From Faecalibacterium sp. (GTDB taxonomy: Bacteria > Bacillota > Clostridia > Oscillospirales > Ruminococcaceae), in assembly GCA_020025825.1 (NCBI GenBank), contig JAHHRL010000015.1, forward strand, positions 1 to 44,064: a stretch of 44,064 bases of DNA, in the 5' to 3' direction. The notes below the pieces were generated by a model, which saw only the letters and a list, made by a program, of their open reading frames with translations, was not told the origin of the DNA and did no database searches. Position numbers and translations under genes: made by a program. Positions 42,405 through 44,064 of this stretch are shown here, piece after piece (position 1 is the first letter of the stretch; every line of letters begins with the position of its first letter).

Positions 42405-43625
42405 ATGACCCTGTACGACGAACTGGTAGCTCGTGGCTTGATTGCTCAGGTTACCAACGAAGAAGAAATCAAAGAGATGATTAACAACGGCAAAGCTACG
42501 TTTTACATTGGCTTTGACCCTACGGCTGACAGCCTGCACGTAGGCCACTTTATGGCTTTGTGCCTGATGAAGCGCTTGCAGATGGCTGGCAACAAGCCCA
42601 TCGCTCTGATTGGCGGCGGTACCGGCATGGTTGGTGACCCCTCCGGCCGTACTGATATGCGTCAGGTTATGACCCCGGAAACCATCCAGCATAACTGCGA
42701 TTGCTTCCGCAAGCAGATGAGCCGCTTCATCGACTTTGGTGAGGGCAAGGCACTGATGGTCAATAACGCTGACTGGCTGATGAACCTGAACTACATCGAC
42801 GTTCTGCGTGAGGTTGGCGCACACTTCTCTGTAAATCGTATGCTGACTGCTGAGTGCTACAAGCAGCGTATGGAAAAGGGTCTGTCCTTCCTGGAATTCA
42901 ACTACATGATTATGCAGAGCTACGACTTCTACTACTTGTTCCAGCACTACGGCTGCAATATGCAGTTCGGCGGCGACGACCAGTGGTCTAATATGCTGGG
43001 TGGCACCGAGTTGATTCGCCGTAAGCTGGGCAAGGATGCACACGCTATGACCATTACTCTGCTGCTGAACAGCGAAGGCAAGAAGATGGGCAAGACACAG
43101 GCTGGCGCAGTCTGGCTGGACCCCAATAAGACTTCTCCCTTTGAATTCTACCAGTACTGGCGCAACGTGGGCGATGCAGATGTGCTGAAGTGCATCCGTA
43201 TGCTGACCTTCCTGCCTTTGGAGCAGATTGATGAGATGGACACCTGGAAGGGTGAACAGCTGAATAAGGCTAAGGAAATTCTGGCTTACGAGCTGACCGA
43301 GCTGGTACACGGCAAGGAAGAAGCTGAGAAGGCACAGGCAACTGCTCGTGCTTTGTTCAGCGGCGAAGTTGATACTGAGAATATGCCTGCAACCCAGTTG
43401 AGCATGGATGACTTGCAGGACGGTAAAATCGGCATTTTGACCCTGATGGTCAAGGCAGGCTTGGCAGCATCCAATGGCGAAGCACGTCGTCTGGTTCAGC
43501 AGGGCGGTGTTTTGGTCGATGGCGAAAAGGTTGCAGATGCAACTGCTGCATTTACCGCAGAACAGCTGCAGGCTGGCATTGTCATCAAGAAGGGCAAGAA
43601 GATTTACCACAAAGTTACACTGTAA
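42405..43625 (+). CDS. tyrS: Tyrosyl-tRNA synthetase (406 aa)
   Basis: Class I synthetase. HIGH-type motif HVGH at H45-H48 and KMSKS-type motif KMGKT at 227-231, then a C-terminal S4 domain (about 340-400). The length and KMGKT form fit bacterial TyrRS. GGAGG before the ATG. Expression is controlled by the T-box upstream, so uncharged tRNA-Tyr raises synthesis. Codon use is highly biased, like ileS. Confidence 0.97.
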   Translation: MTLYDELVARGLIAQVTNEEEIKEMINNGKATFYIGFDPTADSLHVGHFMALCLMKRLQMAGNKPIALIGGGTGMVGDPSGRTDMRQVMTPETIQHNCDCFRKQMSRFIDFGEGKALMVNNADWLMNLNYIDVLREVGAHFSVNRMLTAECYKQRMEKGLSFLEFNYMIMQSYDFYYLFQHYGCNMQFGGDDQWSNMLGGTELIRRKLGKDAHAMTITLLLNSEGKKMGKTQAGAVWLDPNKTSPFEFYQYWRNVGDADVLKCIRMLTFLPLEQIDEMDTWKGEQLNKAKEILAYELTELVHGKEEAEKAQATARALFSGEVDTENMPATQLSMDDLQDGKIGILTLMVKAGLAASNGEARRLVQQGGVLVDGEKVADATAAFTAEQLQAGIVIKKGKKIYHKVTL

Positions 43626-43643
43626 TAAAGTTGTAATATAGTT

Positions 43644-43689
43644 AAAAACGGGGAGACATCCTATTATTAGGGCGTTTTCCCGTTTTTTT
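43644..43689 (+). terminator. Rho-independent terminator of tyrS
   Basis: AAAAACGGG (43644-43652) pairs with CCCGTTTTT (43679-43687), with an inner CCTATTATTAGG hairpin, followed by a T-run. Confidence 0.85.
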
Positions 43690-43722
43690 GTATCTATATA
43701 GATTATAAAGAGGGAAGCAAAC

Positions 43723-43815
43723 ATGAAAAATCAAAAAAGTATTTTATACTTCCAGCCTGATAGAGAGACGATTATTTATAAGGCAGTGAGGGATATATCT
43801 AAAAAAGTTATTTAG
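43723..43815 (+). CDS. Possible small ORF (30 aa), unrecognised
   Basis: A 30-codon frame from ATG 43723 to TAG 43815, with GAGGG about 7 bases upstream. It starts MKNQKSILYF and is basic, with no membrane segment. No convincing promoter and no recognisable family; it may be a remnant or chance frame. The surrounding 43690-43876 otherwise shows no gene. Confidence 0.2.
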   Translation: MKNQKSILYFQPDRETIIYKAVRDISKKVI

Positions 43816-43876
43816 AAAAGCAACGCAAATGTACGAATTATCGTTTATTAGGAGCAGCTGTGAAAATAAAATGCAT

Positions 43877-43900
43877 TTTTTTGAAAGTTTTTTCAAAAAA
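43877..43900 (+). repeat. AT-rich inverted repeat before the tRNA promoter
   Basis: TTTTTTGAAA (43877-43886) with TTTCAAAAAA (43891-43900) forms a perfect 10-bp hairpin with a 4-base loop, directly before the -35 box. It may act as an UP-like element or block readthrough. Confidence 0.4.
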
Positions 43901-43903
43901 GTG

Positions 43904-43932
43904 TTGACAAACATATCCAGTGTGAGTATAAT
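43904..43932 (+). promoter_or_regulatory. Consensus promoter of tRNA-Gly
   Basis: Perfect TTGACA (43904-43909), a 17-base spacer and perfect TATAAT (43927-43932). The transcript begins about 70 bases before the tRNA. Confidence 0.9.
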
Positions 43933-44010
43933 AATCCATGTCGCCGGTCGAAAGCAAAACGAAACGACCACCAAACGACATTAAAATACAGAGACAAATC
44001 TCAGGAGTGT

Positions 44011-44064
44011 GCGGCCGTAGCTCATCTGGTAGAGCGCCACCTTGCCAAGGTGGAGGTAGCGAGT
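44011..44064 (+). tRNA. tRNA-Gly (GCC), cut by window end
   Basis: GCGGCCG acceptor arm, TAGCTCATCTGGTAGAGC D arm, and anticodon stem CCACC/GGTGG around loop TTGCCAA, giving anticodon GCC (Gly). The T arm and 3' acceptor strand lie beyond the window. More tRNA genes may follow in the same transcript. Confidence 0.95.

Noticed and set aside
42183..43724. 513-codon minus-strand frame over tyrS
   Set aside because: Antisense shadow of tyrS that also runs through the T-box terminator.
1..44064. CRISPR array, IS element or prophage
   Set aside because: No regularly spaced repeats, transposase, integrase or phage structural genes were seen.

Overview
The window looks like a chromosomal core region of a low-to-moderate G+C, Gram-positive, endospore-forming anaerobe of the Clostridia, most likely Oscillospirales/Ruminococcaceae (lineage is an inference from gene content and order). 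The evidence is a complete spoIIIAA-AH operon, an NfnAB-type ferredoxin/NADP transhydrogenase, class-typical T-box and TPP riboswitches, strong GGAGG ribosome binding sites, many GTG/TTG starts, and gene orders shared with Bacillus (miaB-ricA-mutS-mutL; sepF-ylmH-divIVA-ileS-lspA; asp23-nusB; xseA-xseB-ispA-dxs-tlyA-argR-recN). I see no insertion sequence, prophage or CRISPR array.

Layout. Positions 1-4600 are on the minus strand: nfnA-nfnB with its own promoter and terminator; thiT under a TPP riboswitch with a terminator platform; a GlsB/YeaQ-type small membrane protein; and nth. From about 4630 to the right end everything is on the plus strand: rarA; perR; a marR-FUSC exporter pair with a consensus promoter and a candidate operator; miaB-ricA-like-mutS-mutL-miaA followed by an HlyD-like membrane adaptor; sepF-ylmH-divIVA-ileS; lspA-RluA family-degenerate HAD-small membrane peptide; ligA; the spoIIIA operon behind a probable sigma-E promoter; asp23-nusB-TsaD paralogue-xseA-xseB-ispA-DUF212-dxs-tlyA-nadK-argR-recN; T-box-regulated tyrS; and, cut by the window end, a tRNA-Gly(GCC) with a consensus promoter.

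Function. The genes cover DNA repair and recombination (nth, rarA, mutS, mutL, ligA, xseAB, recN), tRNA modification and charging (miaA, miaB, ileS, tyrS), cell division (sepF, ylmH, divIVA), isoprenoid supply (dxs, ispA), sporulation (spoIIIA) and redox or stress control (nfnAB, perR). Most multi-gene units are tightly packed with 4-base stop/start overlaps, implying translational coupling.

Most worth a second look: a Cof-type HAD protein that has lost its nucleophilic Asp, next to a 35-residue membrane peptide; an orphan HlyD-like adaptor beside the division genes; a TsaD/Kae1 paralogue after nusB; a RicA-like protein with a four-cysteine tail; the sigma-E-like promoter of spoIIIA; and the MarR operator. 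I found no clearly new multi-gene system; this is mostly conserved core genome with a few unusual members.
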